Positions 44,625 through 53,283 of a DNA stretch of 64,000 nt are shown here, piece after piece. Position 1 is the first letter of the stretch, and every line of letters starts with the position of its first letter. The notes beneath the pieces are model-generated. The model did no database searches, was not told the DNA's origin, and saw only the letters and a list, made by a program, of their open reading frames with translations. The translations under genes and the position numbers were made by a program. The DNA comes from an uncultured Aliiroseovarius sp. (GTDB taxonomy: Bacteria > Pseudomonadota > Alphaproteobacteria > Rhodobacterales > Rhodobacteraceae): contig NZ_CANMFT010000002.1 in the NCBI RefSeq assembly GCF_947497285.1, positions 310,001 through 374,000 on the forward strand, read 5' to 3'.

Positions 44625-45731
44625 ATGCAGTTCACCCTTTCAGAAATCGCCACATCGCTTGGCACGGACGTGCTGGGAAACGGAGACATCGTGCTGTCGG
44701 GTGCCGCGGAACCTGCGGACGCGCGGGCTGATCAGTTGGCGCTGGCGATGAACCCGAAATATGCCGACGGTATCATCAAAGGCGCGGCCCGTGCGGCCCT
44801 TTTGTGGGATGGCGCGGACTGGCGCGCGCTTGGTCTTGAGGGCGCGATTTGCCTGAACCGAGGCAAAGCGGCGATGCCGCTTTTGACCCGTGCGTTGGAT
44901 CCCGGTCTGGGGATTGCGCCGGGCATCCACCCTTCAGCCGTTGTTGATGAAACAGCCGTGCTGGGGGAGGGTGTCGCAATTGGCCCATTGGCCGTGATCG
45001 GCGCTGGTGTAACGCTTGGCACGCGCGCGCAGGTTGGCGCACATGTGTCGATTGGCTACGGCACGGTGATCGGCGACGACGTCGTGTTGCATCCGGGCGC
45101 GCGCATCGCGCATCTGTGCACCATTGGTGCGCGGTTCGTGGCGCAATCCAACGCTGTGGTGGGCGGCGACGGGTTTTCGTTCGTGACACTGGACAAGGAA
45201 AGCGCTGTGGAAAGCCTGCGCAGCGGCATGGCCGAAGGTGACCAGCGCGCGTCGGTGCAAGGCAGTGCGCATTGGGCGCGCGTGCATTCTTTGGGCGGTG
45301 TGACGATTGGCGACGACGTGGAACTTGGCGCAAGCTCGACCATCGACCGGGGCACAATCCGTGACACCCGCATCGGGCGTGGCACCAAGATCGATTGTCA
45401 GGTGCAGGTTGGTCATAATGCCGAGGTCGGCGAAGACGTGATGATGTGCGGCAATGTCGGCGTGTCGGGGTCGGCGCGGATTGGCGACCGGGTGGTGCTG
45501 GGCGGCAAGGTTGGCGTCAGTGACAATATCTTCATCGGCGATGACGTGATCGCAGGTGGTGGAACCAACATCTATACCAACGTCCCTGCAGGCCGTGCCG
45601 TGCTGGGAAGCCCCGCCGTGAAAATCGAAACCGAGATGGCCATTCGGCGCGAATTGCGCCGTCTTCCGCGCCTTGCCGAGACATTGCGCGAGCTTCAGAA
45701 AACTGTTTCAAAACTCGTCGACAAGGACTAG
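44625..45731 (+). CDS. lpxD: UDP-3-O-(3-hydroxyacyl)glucosamine N-acyltransferase
   Basis: 368 residues from ATG 44625 with AAGGAGG 7 bases before it. It adds the second 3-hydroxyacyl chain in lipid A synthesis, using acyl-ACP. The N-terminal uridine-binding domain is followed by a left-handed beta-helix of hexapeptide repeats (IGPLAVIGAGVTLGTRAQVG and others), with the catalytic His in VQVGHNAEVGED and the NIFIGDDVIAGGGTN repeat near the end; a C-terminal helix follows. The usual lpxD context (bamA, fabZ, lpxA) is absent here. Instead an ACP gene and a ketoacyl-ACP synthase gene follow in the same direction. Confidence 0.95.
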   Translation: MQFTLSEIATSLGTDVLGNGDIVLSGAAEPADARADQLALAMNPKYADGIIKGAARAALLWDGADWRALGLEGAICLNRGKAAMPLLTRALDPGLGIAPGIHPSAVVDETAVLGEGVAIGPLAVIGAGVTLGTRAQVGAHVSIGYGTVIGDDVVLHPGARIAHLCTIGARFVAQSNAVVGGDGFSFVTLDKESAVESLRSGMAEGDQRASVQGSAHWARVHSLGGVTIGDDVELGASSTIDRGTIRDTRIGRGTKIDCQVQVGHNAEVGEDVMMCGNVGVSGSARIGDRVVLGGKVGVSDNIFIGDDVIAGGGTNIYTNVPAGRAVLGSPAVKIETEMAIRRELRRLPRLAETLRELQKTVSKLVDKD

Positions 45732-45759
45732 AACGCCTCGCAACGCGAAAGGGAACACC

Positions 45760-46035
45760 ATGTCGGACAGCATCAAGGATCGCGTCATTGCCATCATCGC
45801 CGAACAGGCGGTTCTGGAACCGGGCGATGTGCACCCTGAACAGACACTCGACGATCTGGGAATTGACAGTCTTGGGGTGGTCGAAAGCATCTTCGCCATA
45901 GAAGAGGCCTTCGATGTCTCGGTGCCGTTCAATGCCAATGATCCCGCTTCTGGTGACTTCGACATATCGTCCGTCGCGGCAATCATCGCCGCGGTCGAAG
46001 GGTTGGTTGCCGATCAGCGGACCGCCTGCGCGTGA
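45760..46035 (+). CDS. Acyl carrier protein, lpxD-linked
   Basis: 91 residues from ATG 45760 (AAAGGGA upstream). The phosphopantetheine Ser is S37 in LDDLGIDSLGVVESIF. It is longer than the housekeeping AcpP (about 78) and has an insert FNANDPASGDFDISSV between helices 3 and 4, so it is a specialised ACP. It sits 28 bases after lpxD and overlaps the ketoacyl synthase start (GTGA), which suggests it carries a particular acyl chain made for lipid A. It is not clearly AcpXL of the rhizobia, which has a different sequence, though a parallel job is possible. Confidence 0.87.
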   Translation: MSDSIKDRVIAIIAEQAVLEPGDVHPEQTLDDLGIDSLGVVESIFAIEEAFDVSVPFNANDPASGDFDISSVAAIIAAVEGLVADQRTACA

Positions 46036-47252
46036 CAGGTCAGATGCGACGCGTCGTCATCACCGGGCAGGGCACCATCAACGCGCTCGGCCGCAATGTA
46101 GCCGACACGCTTGAGGCCATGCGCGAAGGCCGCTGCGCGATCACCGATCTGGAGTTTCAGGACGTCGAACGCCTGTCGATCCGCATCGGGGCACAGATCA
46201 AGGATTACGAGGCCGAGGCGTGGTTCAACCGCCAACAGATCTCGCTTTATGACCGGTTCACCCAGTTCACCCTTTTGGCCGCCCGCGAAGCGATCGGGCA
46301 ATCCGGGCTGAGCTTTTCTGGCGATCTGGCGGCGCGCGCGGGCGTCGTGCTGGGCACCTCGGGTGGGGGCATGAACACGCTGGATGAAAACTATCGGTCG
46401 GTCTACGAGGATGGAAAGAACCGCGTTCATCCCTTCGTGGTGCCCAAATTGATGAACAACGCAGCCGCCAGCCACGTGTCGATGGAATGGAACCTGAAAG
46501 GGCCCAGCTTCACCGTGGCGACTGCCTGTGCCAGCTCCAATCATGCGATGGGGCAGGCGATGCTGATGATCCGCAGCGGGATGGCTGATGTGATGATCAC
46601 CGGTGGATCCGAAGCCATGCTGTGTTTCGGCGGGATCAAGGCATGGGAGGGGCTGCGGGTGATGTCCAAAGACGCCTGCCGCCCGTTTTCAGCCAACCGC
46701 AACGGGATGGTGCAGGGCGAAGGGGCTGCGGTGTTTGTCTTCGAGGAATACGAGCGCGCCCGCGCGCGCGGCGCTGAAATCCTGGCCGAAGTGGTGGGGT
46801 TTGCCATGACCTCGGACGCGGCCGATATCGTCATGCCGTCAAAACAAGGCGCGTCCCGTGCGATCTCGGGCGCGATGCAGGATGCGCGGCTCAACCCCGA
46901 AGACATTTGTTATATCAACGCCCACGGCACCGGCACTGCGGCGAATGACAAAACGGAATGCGCCGCCGTCGCGGACGCGTTCGGGCACCATGCGGATGAC
47001 CTGATGATTTCGTCAACCAAGTCGATGCATGGGCATTTGATTGGGGGGACGGGTGCGGTGGAACTGCTGGCCTGTATCATGGCGCTGCGCGACGGTGTGA
47101 TTGCGCCGACGATTGGGTACGAGGAACCCGACCCGGAATGTGCGTTGGATGTTGTGCCGAATGTTGCCCGCTCGGCGAAGGTCGATGCCGTGTTATCAAA
47201 CGCCTTTGCCTTTGGTGGGCTGAACGCGGTTTTGGCATTGCGCGCCGCCTGA
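46032..47252 (+). CDS. 3-oxoacyl-ACP synthase II-type (KAS) enzyme, lpxD/ACP-linked
   Basis: 406 residues from GTG 46032, which overlaps the ACP stop (GTGA); an ATG at 46044 is the alternative. Thiolase-fold condensing enzyme with the Cys-His-His triad: C166 in TVATACASSNHAMG, H298 in NAHGTGTAANDKTE and H335 in KSMHGHLIGGTGAVE. It elongates acyl-ACP with malonyl-ACP. It differs from standard FabF in the CASSNHA elbow and in lacking a nearby fabG or fabD, and it is coupled to a dedicated ACP, so it is probably not the housekeeping KAS. A role in making a special or long acyl chain for lipid A is inferred from the lpxD context. Confidence 0.9.
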   Translation: MTGQMRRVVITGQGTINALGRNVADTLEAMREGRCAITDLEFQDVERLSIRIGAQIKDYEAEAWFNRQQISLYDRFTQFTLLAAREAIGQSGLSFSGDLAARAGVVLGTSGGGMNTLDENYRSVYEDGKNRVHPFVVPKLMNNAAASHVSMEWNLKGPSFTVATACASSNHAMGQAMLMIRSGMADVMITGGSEAMLCFGGIKAWEGLRVMSKDACRPFSANRNGMVQGEGAAVFVFEEYERARARGAEILAEVVGFAMTSDAADIVMPSKQGASRAISGAMQDARLNPEDICYINAHGTGTAANDKTECAAVADAFGHHADDLMISSTKSMHGHLIGGTGAVELLACIMALRDGVIAPTIGYEEPDPECALDVVPNVARSAKVDAVLSNAFAFGGLNAVLALRAA

Positions 47253-47272
47253 TCCAACCCAAGGACAAACGA

Positions 47273-47308
47273 AAAACGCCGCCCGGGATGGGGCGGCGTT
47301 TTGTTTTC
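47273..47308. terminator. Bidirectional terminator between the KAS gene and ialB-like gene
   Basis: AAAACGCCGCCC (47273-47284) pairs over 12 bases with GGGCGGCGTTTT (47291-47302); the plus strand continues TGTTTTC and the minus strand TTCGTTTG. It ends both convergent genes. Confidence 0.85.
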
Positions 47309-47323
47309 AGCTTGGTCAGCGTG

Positions 47324-47998
47324 CTACTGCGCGGGCTTTGGACCCGCGGGCACGATCAGCGCGTCAAAGGCACCGGTAAACCCGGACAACGACATCGTCA
47401 GGTTCACTTTCTGATCCGGCGCAGCGGCGGGCACGATCGAAACCGTCGCCTTGGCCCCTTTCTTGAAGCCTGCAATCTCGTCTGCGGTGAAGCCGATATT
47501 GGCAACACAGCCGGGCTGCGAACAAAAGCGGAAGGGATAGCGTTTGCCCTGACCACCATCAACAGCGATGGTCAACTGCTGCGTCAGCAGGGTTTCAAGA
47601 GGCACCACGACGGTGGCACCTGCCACGGCCTGCGACCCGGCGGGCAGTTTGCCCAGCGAAATCTCGGCCACCGGGTTGCCGGTTTCATCTTTCAGCAACT
47701 GATACATCTGGCACGGATCATCGCCTTGGCCCTCTGGCAAGGTGATACATTTGCGTTCCCAGTCCCCGACCACATCTTCGACATAGGTCTGGCCGGGCTG
47801 GCGTGTGCCATCGACCGCTTCACCCATATCGACTGCGGGTTGCTGGGGCGCGTCTGCCTGTGCCGGCTGGTCGGCGGCGGGCGCCTCGGCGACAGGTGCG
47901 TCAGCGTTCGTATCTGCGGTTGTGTCTTGTGCAAGGGCAGGGGTGCCCAATGCCAGAAGAACTGCCAGCGGCAGTGTTTTCATCAGCTCAGCCTTCAT
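47324..47998 (-). CDS. Invasion-associated locus B (IalB)-like periplasmic protein
   Basis: 224 residues from ATG 47998 (AAGGA upstream). A signal peptide (MKAELMKTLPLAVLLALGTP, cleavage after ALA) is followed by an acidic Ala/Pro/Asp-rich stretch (25-65), then the IalB domain: VGDWERKCITLPEGQGDDPC, MYQLLKDETGNPVAEISLG, a conserved VVPLETLLTQQLTIAVD and RFCSQPGCVANIGF. Two cysteine pairs should form disulfides in the periplasm. Despite the name from Bartonella, the family is common in free-living alphaproteobacteria and its function is unclear. Its upstream region (47999-48546) contains the small RNA candidates. Confidence 0.86.
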   Translation of the reverse strand: MKAELMKTLPLAVLLALGTPALAQDTTADTNADAPVAEAPAADQPAQADAPQQPAVDMGEAVDGTRQPGQTYVEDVVGDWERKCITLPEGQGDDPCQMYQLLKDETGNPVAEISLGKLPAGSQAVAGATVVVPLETLLTQQLTIAVDGGQGKRYPFRFCSQPGCVANIGFTADEIAGFKKGAKATVSIVPAAAPDQKVNLTMSLSGFTGAFDALIVPAGPKPAQ

Positions 47999-48196
47999 AG
48001 TGGATCCTTGCTTTGTCTTCAGGTCTCGTTGCCGGGTTGGATACCATGGCTGTTTGAAGGTGTCAGGTGCAAAAACCCGTGTTCTGTGCTTGAAGTCCGT
48101 TCGCGCGCCGGGATTTGGCAAGTCCTTGCCGACCAGACGCCATTCGGGTCTTGGTAAGCTTGCCTGGGTCTCTGGGGATGGTCGCTTGACTGTAAA
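47999..48196. other. ialB upstream region
   Basis: 198 bases between the ialB start and the first small RNA terminator. It carries the ialB ribosome binding site (AAGGA) and presumably its promoter. I see no ORF with coding character and no clear hairpin. Confidence 0.4.
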
Positions 48197-48264
48197 TGAG
48201 AAAAGGGCCCGACCAGCGGACCCTTTTCAATATTCTCTCCCTGCCGGACTGACCGGCTTATTGG
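48197..48264 (-). ncRNA. Candidate small RNA 2 (about 68 nt)
   Basis: On the minus strand a 12-bp hairpin with one G-U pair (48200-48228, loop CTGGT) ends in CCCTTTTCTCATTT, an intrinsic terminator. The G-U pair would be a C-A mismatch if read on the plus strand, which favours the minus strand. No minus-strand ORF precedes it. TTGACC (48293-48298) and ATAGCG (48271-48276), 16 bases apart, could start a transcript near 48264. A small stem GCCGG/CCGGC precedes a purine-rich AGGGAGAG. Product and targets unknown. Confidence 0.42.
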
Positions 48265-48389
48265 GTGTGACGCTATGTCACTTGCCAAAACCGGTCAAGA
48301 GCCTTTTTCGCGCAAATTTGGATGGACCGGCCGAGAACGGCACATTCAGCGGTCAAGATCGCCTTTAAGGTGCAAATACTTGTCAGTGT

Positions 48390-48480
48390 TAAGAAAAAAG
48401 ACCCCGCCCGAAGGCGAGGTCAGTCTGACAGGGAGGAAGTCATTCCCAAAACGTCAGGTATTCGGGAATGATTCCACTCT
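48390..48480 (-). ncRNA. Candidate small RNA 1 (about 90 nt) with an exposed UUCCUCC motif
   Basis: Read on the minus strand from about 48480 the sequence forms a first hairpin, TCATTCCC paired with GGGAATGA (8 bp), then a single-stranded CTTCCTCCCTGTCAG, then a terminator: a 9-bp stem with TTCG loop (48400-48421) followed by TTTTTTCTT. The middle motif could pair with Shine-Dalgarno sequences. An RpoH-like promoter lies just upstream (48487-48512). No ORF on this strand. The arrangement is that of Hfq-type trans-acting small RNAs and recalls the stress-induced CCUCCUCCC RNAs of Rhodobacter, but homology is not shown. Confidence 0.6.
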
Positions 48481-48486
48481 GGTGCA

Positions 48487-48512
48487 AAATGGTTAATTAA
48501 GTATTGTTTCAA
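48487..48512 (-). promoter_or_regulatory. RpoH-like promoter of small RNA 1
   Basis: Minus strand: TTGAAAC (48506-48512), 13 bases, then CCATTT (48487-48492). The TTGAAA...CCAT form is that of heat-shock sigma (RpoH) promoters, in Rhodobacter RpoHI/RpoHII. Confidence 0.5.
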
Positions 48513-48546
48513 CCAAGAGATTTTTCAGGCCCTGGGAGGCAATCAG

Positions 48547-50085
48547 ATGGACGGTGCGATTTTCATTGGTGGTGGTGGCGAAGACTATGGCGTGAAGCAG
48601 GGGCTGTTGATGAAATATGCCAACCGCCACGGGCTGGTCGCCGGCGCAACCGGCACCGGCAAGACCGTGACCCTGCAGATCATGGCCGAAAGCTTCGCAT
48701 CTGCGGGCGTGCCTGTGTTCCTGTCGGATGTCAAAGGCGATCTGTCTGGCCTTGCAAAAGCCGGGACGGAAGGGTTCAAACTGCACAAAGCCTTCACCGA
48801 TCGGGCCACCAAAATCGGGTTCACGGATTACGCTTATGGCGCGTTTCCCGTCACCTTCTGGGATCTCTACGGCGATCAGGGCCACCCGGTCCGCACCACG
48901 GTGTCCGAAATGGGGCCGCTATTGCTGGCCAGATTGCTGGAGCTGACTGATGCGCAGGAAGGTGTGCTGAACATCGCCTTCCGCGTTGCTGACGAACAAG
49001 GCTTGCCGCTGTTGGATCTGAAGGATCTTCAGGCGCTTCTGGTCTGGGTCGGGGAAAACGCCAAAGAGATGTCGCTGCGCTATGGCAACGTGTCCACCTC
49101 GTCCGTCGGGGCCATCCAGCGCGCGCTGTTGGTGTTGGAAAACCAAGGCGGGGAAAAGCTGTTTGGCGAACCGGCGTTGGAGCTGTCCGACATCATGCGC
49201 ACCGATCGTGACGGGCGGGGGCGTATCTCGATCCTGGCGGCCGACAAGCTTATGGGTGCGCCGCGCCTATATGCGACCTTCCTTTTGTGGTTGCTGTCTG
49301 AGCTGTTTGAAGAATTGCCCGAGGTCGGTGACCCGGACAAACCCAAGCTTGTGTTCTTCTTTGACGAGGCGCATCTGTTGTTCGATGACGCCCCCAAGGC
49401 ACTGGTCGATAAGGTCGAACAGGTCGCCCGCCTGATCCGATCCAAAGGGGTTGGCGTCTATTTCATCACCCAAAACCCTGCTGATGTGCCCGAGGACATC
49501 CTTGGTCAGCTTGGCAATCGCATCCAGCATGCCCTGCGGGCGTTCACCGCCAAGGACAGAAAAGAGCTCAGGCAGGCCGCCGAAACCTATCGCGACAATC
49601 CGCGGTTTTCGACCGAGGATGCGATCCGCGAAGTCGGTGTGGGCGAGGCCGTTACCTCGTTTCTGGAACGCAAGGGCGCGCCGGGTGTGGTCGAACGGAC
49701 GCTGATCCGCCCGCCCAGCTCTCAGCTTGGGCCGATTGATGTGGCGGAACGCAAGGCGTTGATTGATGCCTCACCCATCGCAGGAAAATACGAGACGCTG
49801 AAAGACCGTGAAAGCGCCTATGAGGTGTTGACCAAACGCGCGGCTGATGCAGCGCGCGAAGCGGAAGAGGCTGAGCGCAAGGAAGAAGAAGCCAAAAGTG
49901 TAGCCGAACGCGAATACCGCGCCGGACGCCGCTATTCCGGCACCAAAGTGGGGCGTTCGTCGTCGCGCAAATCATCCGGCGGGTTTGGCGGCGCGGTCGC
50001 AGATGTGGTCATGAAAGAGCTGAAGGGCACCACCGGAAAGCGCATCGTGCGCGGCATCCTGGGATCGCTGTTCAAGGGTCGCTAG
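48547..50085 (+). CDS. HerA/DUF853-type ATPase (YjgR-like)
   Basis: 512 residues. P-loop [21 protein letters not shown] (residues about 28-48), Walker [16 protein letters not shown], and the arginine/sensor region [19 protein letters not shown] are those of the HerA/FtsK-like superfamily, DUF853 (YjgR) group. The C-terminal tail from about 415 is charged and coiled ([19 protein letters not shown]), then Gly/Ser-rich. Hexameric HerA enzymes move along DNA with the NurA nuclease, but no NurA gene is here and the role of the DUF853 branch is not established. It is divergent from small RNA 1, with about 65 bases of shared promoter space. A 20-base palindrome (50074-50093) covers its stop codon. 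Confidence 0.88.
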   Translation: MDGAIFIGGGGEDYGVKQGLLMKYANRHGLVAGATGTGKTVTLQIMAESFASAGVPVFLSDVKGDLSGLAKAGTEGFKLHKAFTDRATKIGFTDYAYGAFPVTFWDLYGDQGHPVRTTVSEMGPLLLARLLELTDAQEGVLNIAFRVADEQGLPLLDLKDLQALLVWVGENAKEMSLRYGNVSTSSVGAIQRALLVLENQGGEKLFGEPALELSDIMRTDRDGRGRISILAADKLMGAPRLYATFLLWLLSELFEELPEVGDPDKPKLVFFFDEAHLLFDDAPKALVDKVEQVARLIRSKGVGVYFITQNPADVPEDILGQLGNRIQHALRAFTAKDRKELRQAAETYRDNPRFSTEDAIREVGVGEAVTSFLERKGAPGVVERTLIRPPSSQLGPIDVAERKALIDASPIAGKYETLKDRESAYEVLTKRAADAAREAEEAERKEEEAKSVAEREYRAGRRYSGTKVGRSSSRKSSGGFGGAVADVVMKELKGTTGKRIVRGILGSLFKGR

Positions 50086-50093
50086 CGACCCTT
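50074..50093. terminator. Palindrome at the convergent gene ends
   Basis: AAGGGTCGCTAGCGACCCTT is a perfect inverted repeat spanning the TAG stop. Neither side has a T run, so it is a weak terminator or RNA-stabilising hairpin. Confidence 0.35.
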
Positions 50094-50117
50094 TGCCAAC
50101 CGGTGGTGTCTTGAAAT

Positions 50118-50486
50118 TTAGCGCAACGTATAGGTGCGTATGGTGCCATCCGCGCTGGTCAGGGTCGCCTGTTCACCGTCGATCACAATGTCCAGACACC
50201 CGCTAGAGCGCATCGGCTCGGGCGTGGGTTCGGTCAGGGTGCGGCAATATTGTCCGTCCTCGACCGTCCAGGTGCCGCCAAATTGAAACGCGTCGTTGCC
50301 GCCGCTGATCGTCCCGTCAGCTTCCAGCGTGATGGCCATACCGGTCTTGCCTACGAAAGATTTGCCTGACAGCGCCTGAATCAAAGCGCTATCGGCGTCG
50401 CTTTGCGCCGATACGGGGGGTGCGAGCGCCAGCAAGCCGCTGAACGCGGAGGCGAGGCAGAGGGGAAAGATCGTGTTTCGGGTCAT
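50118..50486 (-). CDS. Small secreted protein of unknown function
   Basis: 122 residues with a signal peptide (CLASAFSGLLALAPPVSA, cleavage before QS). The mature part of about 94 residues is beta-rich: FVGKTGMAITLEADGTISGG, FQFGGTWTVEDGQYCRTL, RSSGCLDIVIDGEQATLTS. It has two cysteines likely to pair. The pattern of turn-rich strands, a GTW and a paired Cys suggests a small beta-barrel periplasmic domain; I do not recognise the family. It is a lone gene, 88 bases past the CorC-type stop on the same strand. Confidence 0.75.
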   Translation of the reverse strand: MTRNTIFPLCLASAFSGLLALAPPVSAQSDADSALIQALSGKSFVGKTGMAITLEADGTISGGNDAFQFGGTWTVEDGQYCRTLTEPTPEPMRSSGCLDIVIDGEQATLTSADGTIRTYTLR

Positions 50487-50573
50487 CTGTGGCTCCGATT
50501 GATATTGGTTGAATGCAGCATGGCGCGATCAGCCCCGCCGGTTCAAGCGAGAACTGAAGGACATATGGACGCG

Positions 50574-51848
50574 CTACAACGGGCGTATCTTCAGTCGCGC
50601 AACCCGGTTTCCTTCGCGTTTCAAGACCTCGAAACGGAAGCCGTGGAACGAAAAGACCTGTCCTTCGAAGGGGATCATCTGCGCTTCGTGGATCACCAGC
50701 CCTGCGATGGTGTTGGCCTCGTCATCAGGCAGATTCCAGTCAATGGCACGGTTGATATCGCGGATCGTCACGCCGCCATCGACCACATAATTGCCGTCCG
50801 CAACACGTTTGATCTCAAGCTCGCTCTGCACGTCGAATTCATCGGTGATTTCGCCCACGATCTCTTCCAGAATGTCTTCCAGCGTGATCAGACCTTCAAG
50901 CGAACCGTATTCGTCCACCACAAGCGCAAAATGCGTGTGGCGGCGCAAAAACTGACGCATCTGGTCGTCCAGCGTCGTGGTTTCGGGGATGAAATAGGGC
51001 TTCATGGCCACTTGCAGAACGTCGAATTCCTCGATCGGTTTGCCCTCGGCCTGCGCCATATACATCGCGCGGCTCAGGTCCTTTGCGTGGATCACACCGA
51101 TGATGTTTTCGGGCTCGTCGCGAAACACAGGCAGGCGCGTGTGGCGCGAGGCAAGGATCTGTTCGAGGATTTCAAGCGCCGGGGCCGAGGCGTCGATCAT
51201 TTCGATCTGGCTGCGGTGAAGCATGATTTCCTCGACCACCCGGTCGCCAAGATCCAGCGCGCCCAACAACCGGTCGCGGTCTTCTTTCTCGACCGCTCCT
51301 TCGGAATGGCCCAGGGCGATGGCGCCGATGATTTCTTCGCGAACGGCCAGAATGTGGCTGTCGGGGTCGGTTTTCACACCGAAAAGGCTCAGCAACCCGC
51401 GGGTGATGACACGCACCGCAGAAACGACGGGCGCAAAGACCAAGATGACCAGCCGAATGGGCGCCGAGGCTTTTGCGGCCGCGTCCTCGGGCCGGGTGAT
51501 GGCATAGGTCTTGGGCAGCACTTCGGCGAAGATCAGGACCAACAAGGTCATCACAAGCGTCGCCAGCGCCACGCCGCTGTCTCCGAACAGGCGGGTAAAC
51601 AGGGCGGTGGCCAGTGAAGCCGCCAGAATGTTCACCAGGTTGTTGCCCAGCAGAACGGACCCGATCAGACGCTCGTTGTCTTCGGTGATTTCCAACGCGC
51701 GTTCGGCGCCCCGGTCCCCGCGATCGGCGCGCGACCTCATCTTGCCGCGCGATGCCGCCGTCAGGGCGGTTTCCGACCCCGAGAAGAAGGCTGACAGCAC
51801 AAGCAAAGCCGTAATTGCCGCGCAACTGAGCCAAAAGCCACTATCCAT
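50574..51848 (-). CDS. CNNM/CorC-HlyC-type membrane protein with CBS pair
   Basis: 424 residues. Four N-terminal transmembrane helices form a DUF21 domain (AAITALLVLSAFFSGSETAL, then GNNLVNILAASLATALF and FAEVLPKTYAITRPE). Two CBS domains (about 205-325, ILASRHTRLPVFRDEPENII and HFALVVDEYGSLEGLITLED) and a CorC_HlyC/transporter-associated domain follow (SELEIKRVADGNYVVDGGVT). CNNM/CorC-family proteins export or sense Mg2+ in the inner membrane. The DUF21 pocket motif is intact. Divergent from the MmgE/PrpD gene. Confidence 0.93.
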   Translation of the reverse strand: MDSGFWLSCAAITALLVLSAFFSGSETALTAASRGKMRSRADRGDRGAERALEITEDNERLIGSVLLGNNLVNILAASLATALFTRLFGDSGVALATLVMTLLVLIFAEVLPKTYAITRPEDAAAKASAPIRLVILVFAPVVSAVRVITRGLLSLFGVKTDPDSHILAVREEIIGAIALGHSEGAVEKEDRDRLLGALDLGDRVVEEIMLHRSQIEMIDASAPALEILEQILASRHTRLPVFRDEPENIIGVIHAKDLSRAMYMAQAEGKPIEEFDVLQVAMKPYFIPETTTLDDQMRQFLRRHTHFALVVDEYGSLEGLITLEDILEEIVGEITDEFDVQSELEIKRVADGNYVVDGGVTIRDINRAIDWNLPDDEANTIAGLVIHEAQMIPFEGQVFSFHGFRFEVLKREGNRVARLKIRPL

Positions 51849-51959
51849 GATGATCCCATTTGCCTTTTTGCATTCTGCTTAGTCTTATGGGGGGCAATGA
51901 GCGTGCTTTCAAGGGACGCGCAAGCGACGGGCCCATTGGGCGCTGGTAAGAGGGGGAAC

Positions 51960-53261
51960 ATGGGAGGCGTTTCAAACGATCTGGTGCAGTTCGGTTTGGC
52001 GCCGATTGATAGGGCGTCTGCCAGCGAAGCGCGGCGCATGATGGCGTTGTCGCTGTTGGATTGGGTCAGCGTCGGGGTGGCTGGCAGCCGGGAACCGGTG
52101 TCGCAAATCCTGCGTGATCTGGCGGTGGAAAGCGGCGGTGCGGCGCAGGCCAGCGTGATCGGTTGCCCCCAAACACTGCCCGCGGCGGCGGCGGCGCTGG
52201 TGAATGGCACGGTGTCGCATGCGCTGGACTATGACGACACGCATTTTGCCCATATCGGGCATCCTTCGGTTGCCGTGCTTCCCGCGGCGATTGCCATGGC
52301 CGAAACCACCGGGGCGTCTGGCGCGCACATGCTGGATGCCGCCCTGATCGGGGTCGAGGCGTCGATCAGGGTCGGGCGCTGGCTGGGGCGGACCCATTAC
52401 GAAACCGGCTTTCATCAAACCGCCACAGCGGGCGCCTTTGGGGCTTGCGTGGCCGCAGGGCGGTTGGCAGGGCTGACCGCCGCTCAGATGAGCCATGCGC
52501 TTGGACTGTGCGCCACACGCGCGACCGGATTGAAAAGCCAGTTCGGCACGATGGGCAAACCCTATCACGCGGGTCTTGCCGCCCAAACCGGGGTCGAGGT
52601 CGTGCGCGCCGCAAAGGCGGGGTTTACCTCGACGCCAGAAAGCATTGACGGGCCGCAGGGCTTTGGTCCAACCCATGCCGGCGAAGATAACCGACAGGCC
52701 TTTGACGGTCTGGGCGTGACATGGGACATCCTGACGATCAGCCACAAGTTTCATGCCTGCTGCCACGGCACCCACGCGATGCTAGAGGCGCTGGCCGGGA
52801 TAAATTGCCCCGCAGACGAGGTGGCCGAGCTTCAGCTTTGGACCCATCCGCGCTGGCTGAGCGTGTGTAACATTCCCCACCCTGCAACAGGGCTTGAGGT
52901 CAAATTTTCCTATGCCCATCTGGCGGCGATGGCCCTGTCGGGTGTGAATACGGCGGCGCTCGACAGCTTCAGCGACGCGATTGCGCAGGATCCTGACCTG
53001 ATCCGTCTGGCCGCGCGGGTGCATGTATCAGCCGATGACAATTTGCCTGAAACGGCGGCATTGGTCGAACTGACCTCGACCACCGGGGCGCTATTCACGC
53101 GCGACCACAACCTGAATGCGCCCATGTCACTTGCGCAGCGTCAGGCCAAGATTGTGGCAAAGTCGCGCGCCTTGCTGGGGGCGCAGTCCGATCAGGTGTT
53201 CAACGCCATCCGGGCCGGACCGGATTTGCCAGTCCTGACGGGTTTGTTGCGGGCGGCGTGA
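51960..53261 (+). CDS. MmgE/PrpD family protein
   Basis: 433 residues from ATG 51960 (GAGGGGG upstream); an in-frame ATG at 51897 also has a possible site, so the start is uncertain by 21 codons. Family marks: LVNGTVSHALDYDDTHFAHI, a YETGFHQTATAGAFGACVAA stretch, ATRATGLKSQFGTMGKPYHAG and FKFHACCHGTHAMLEAL-like KFHACCHGTHAML. Relatives are 2-methylcitrate dehydratase (PrpD) and cis-aconitate decarboxylase/immune-responsive gene 1 types; the catalytic Asp-His residues seem present. No prpB or prpC is near, so the substrate is not known. Confidence 0.88.
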   Translation: MGGVSNDLVQFGLAPIDRASASEARRMMALSLLDWVSVGVAGSREPVSQILRDLAVESGGAAQASVIGCPQTLPAAAAALVNGTVSHALDYDDTHFAHIGHPSVAVLPAAIAMAETTGASGAHMLDAALIGVEASIRVGRWLGRTHYETGFHQTATAGAFGACVAAGRLAGLTAAQMSHALGLCATRATGLKSQFGTMGKPYHAGLAAQTGVEVVRAAKAGFTSTPESIDGPQGFGPTHAGEDNRQAFDGLGVTWDILTISHKFHACCHGTHAMLEALAGINCPADEVAELQLWTHPRWLSVCNIPHPATGLEVKFSYAHLAAMALSGVNTAALDSFSDAIAQDPDLIRLAARVHVSADDNLPETAALVELTSTTGALFTRDHNLNAPMSLAQRQAKIVAKSRALLGAQSDQVFNAIRAGPDLPVLTGLLRAA

Positions 53262-53283
53262 TCTGGCAGGTTCACAGGCAGAC

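Noticed and set aside
50074-50093. A strong terminator at the convergent ends
   Set aside because: The palindrome is perfect but lacks a T run on either strand, so it is listed only as weak.
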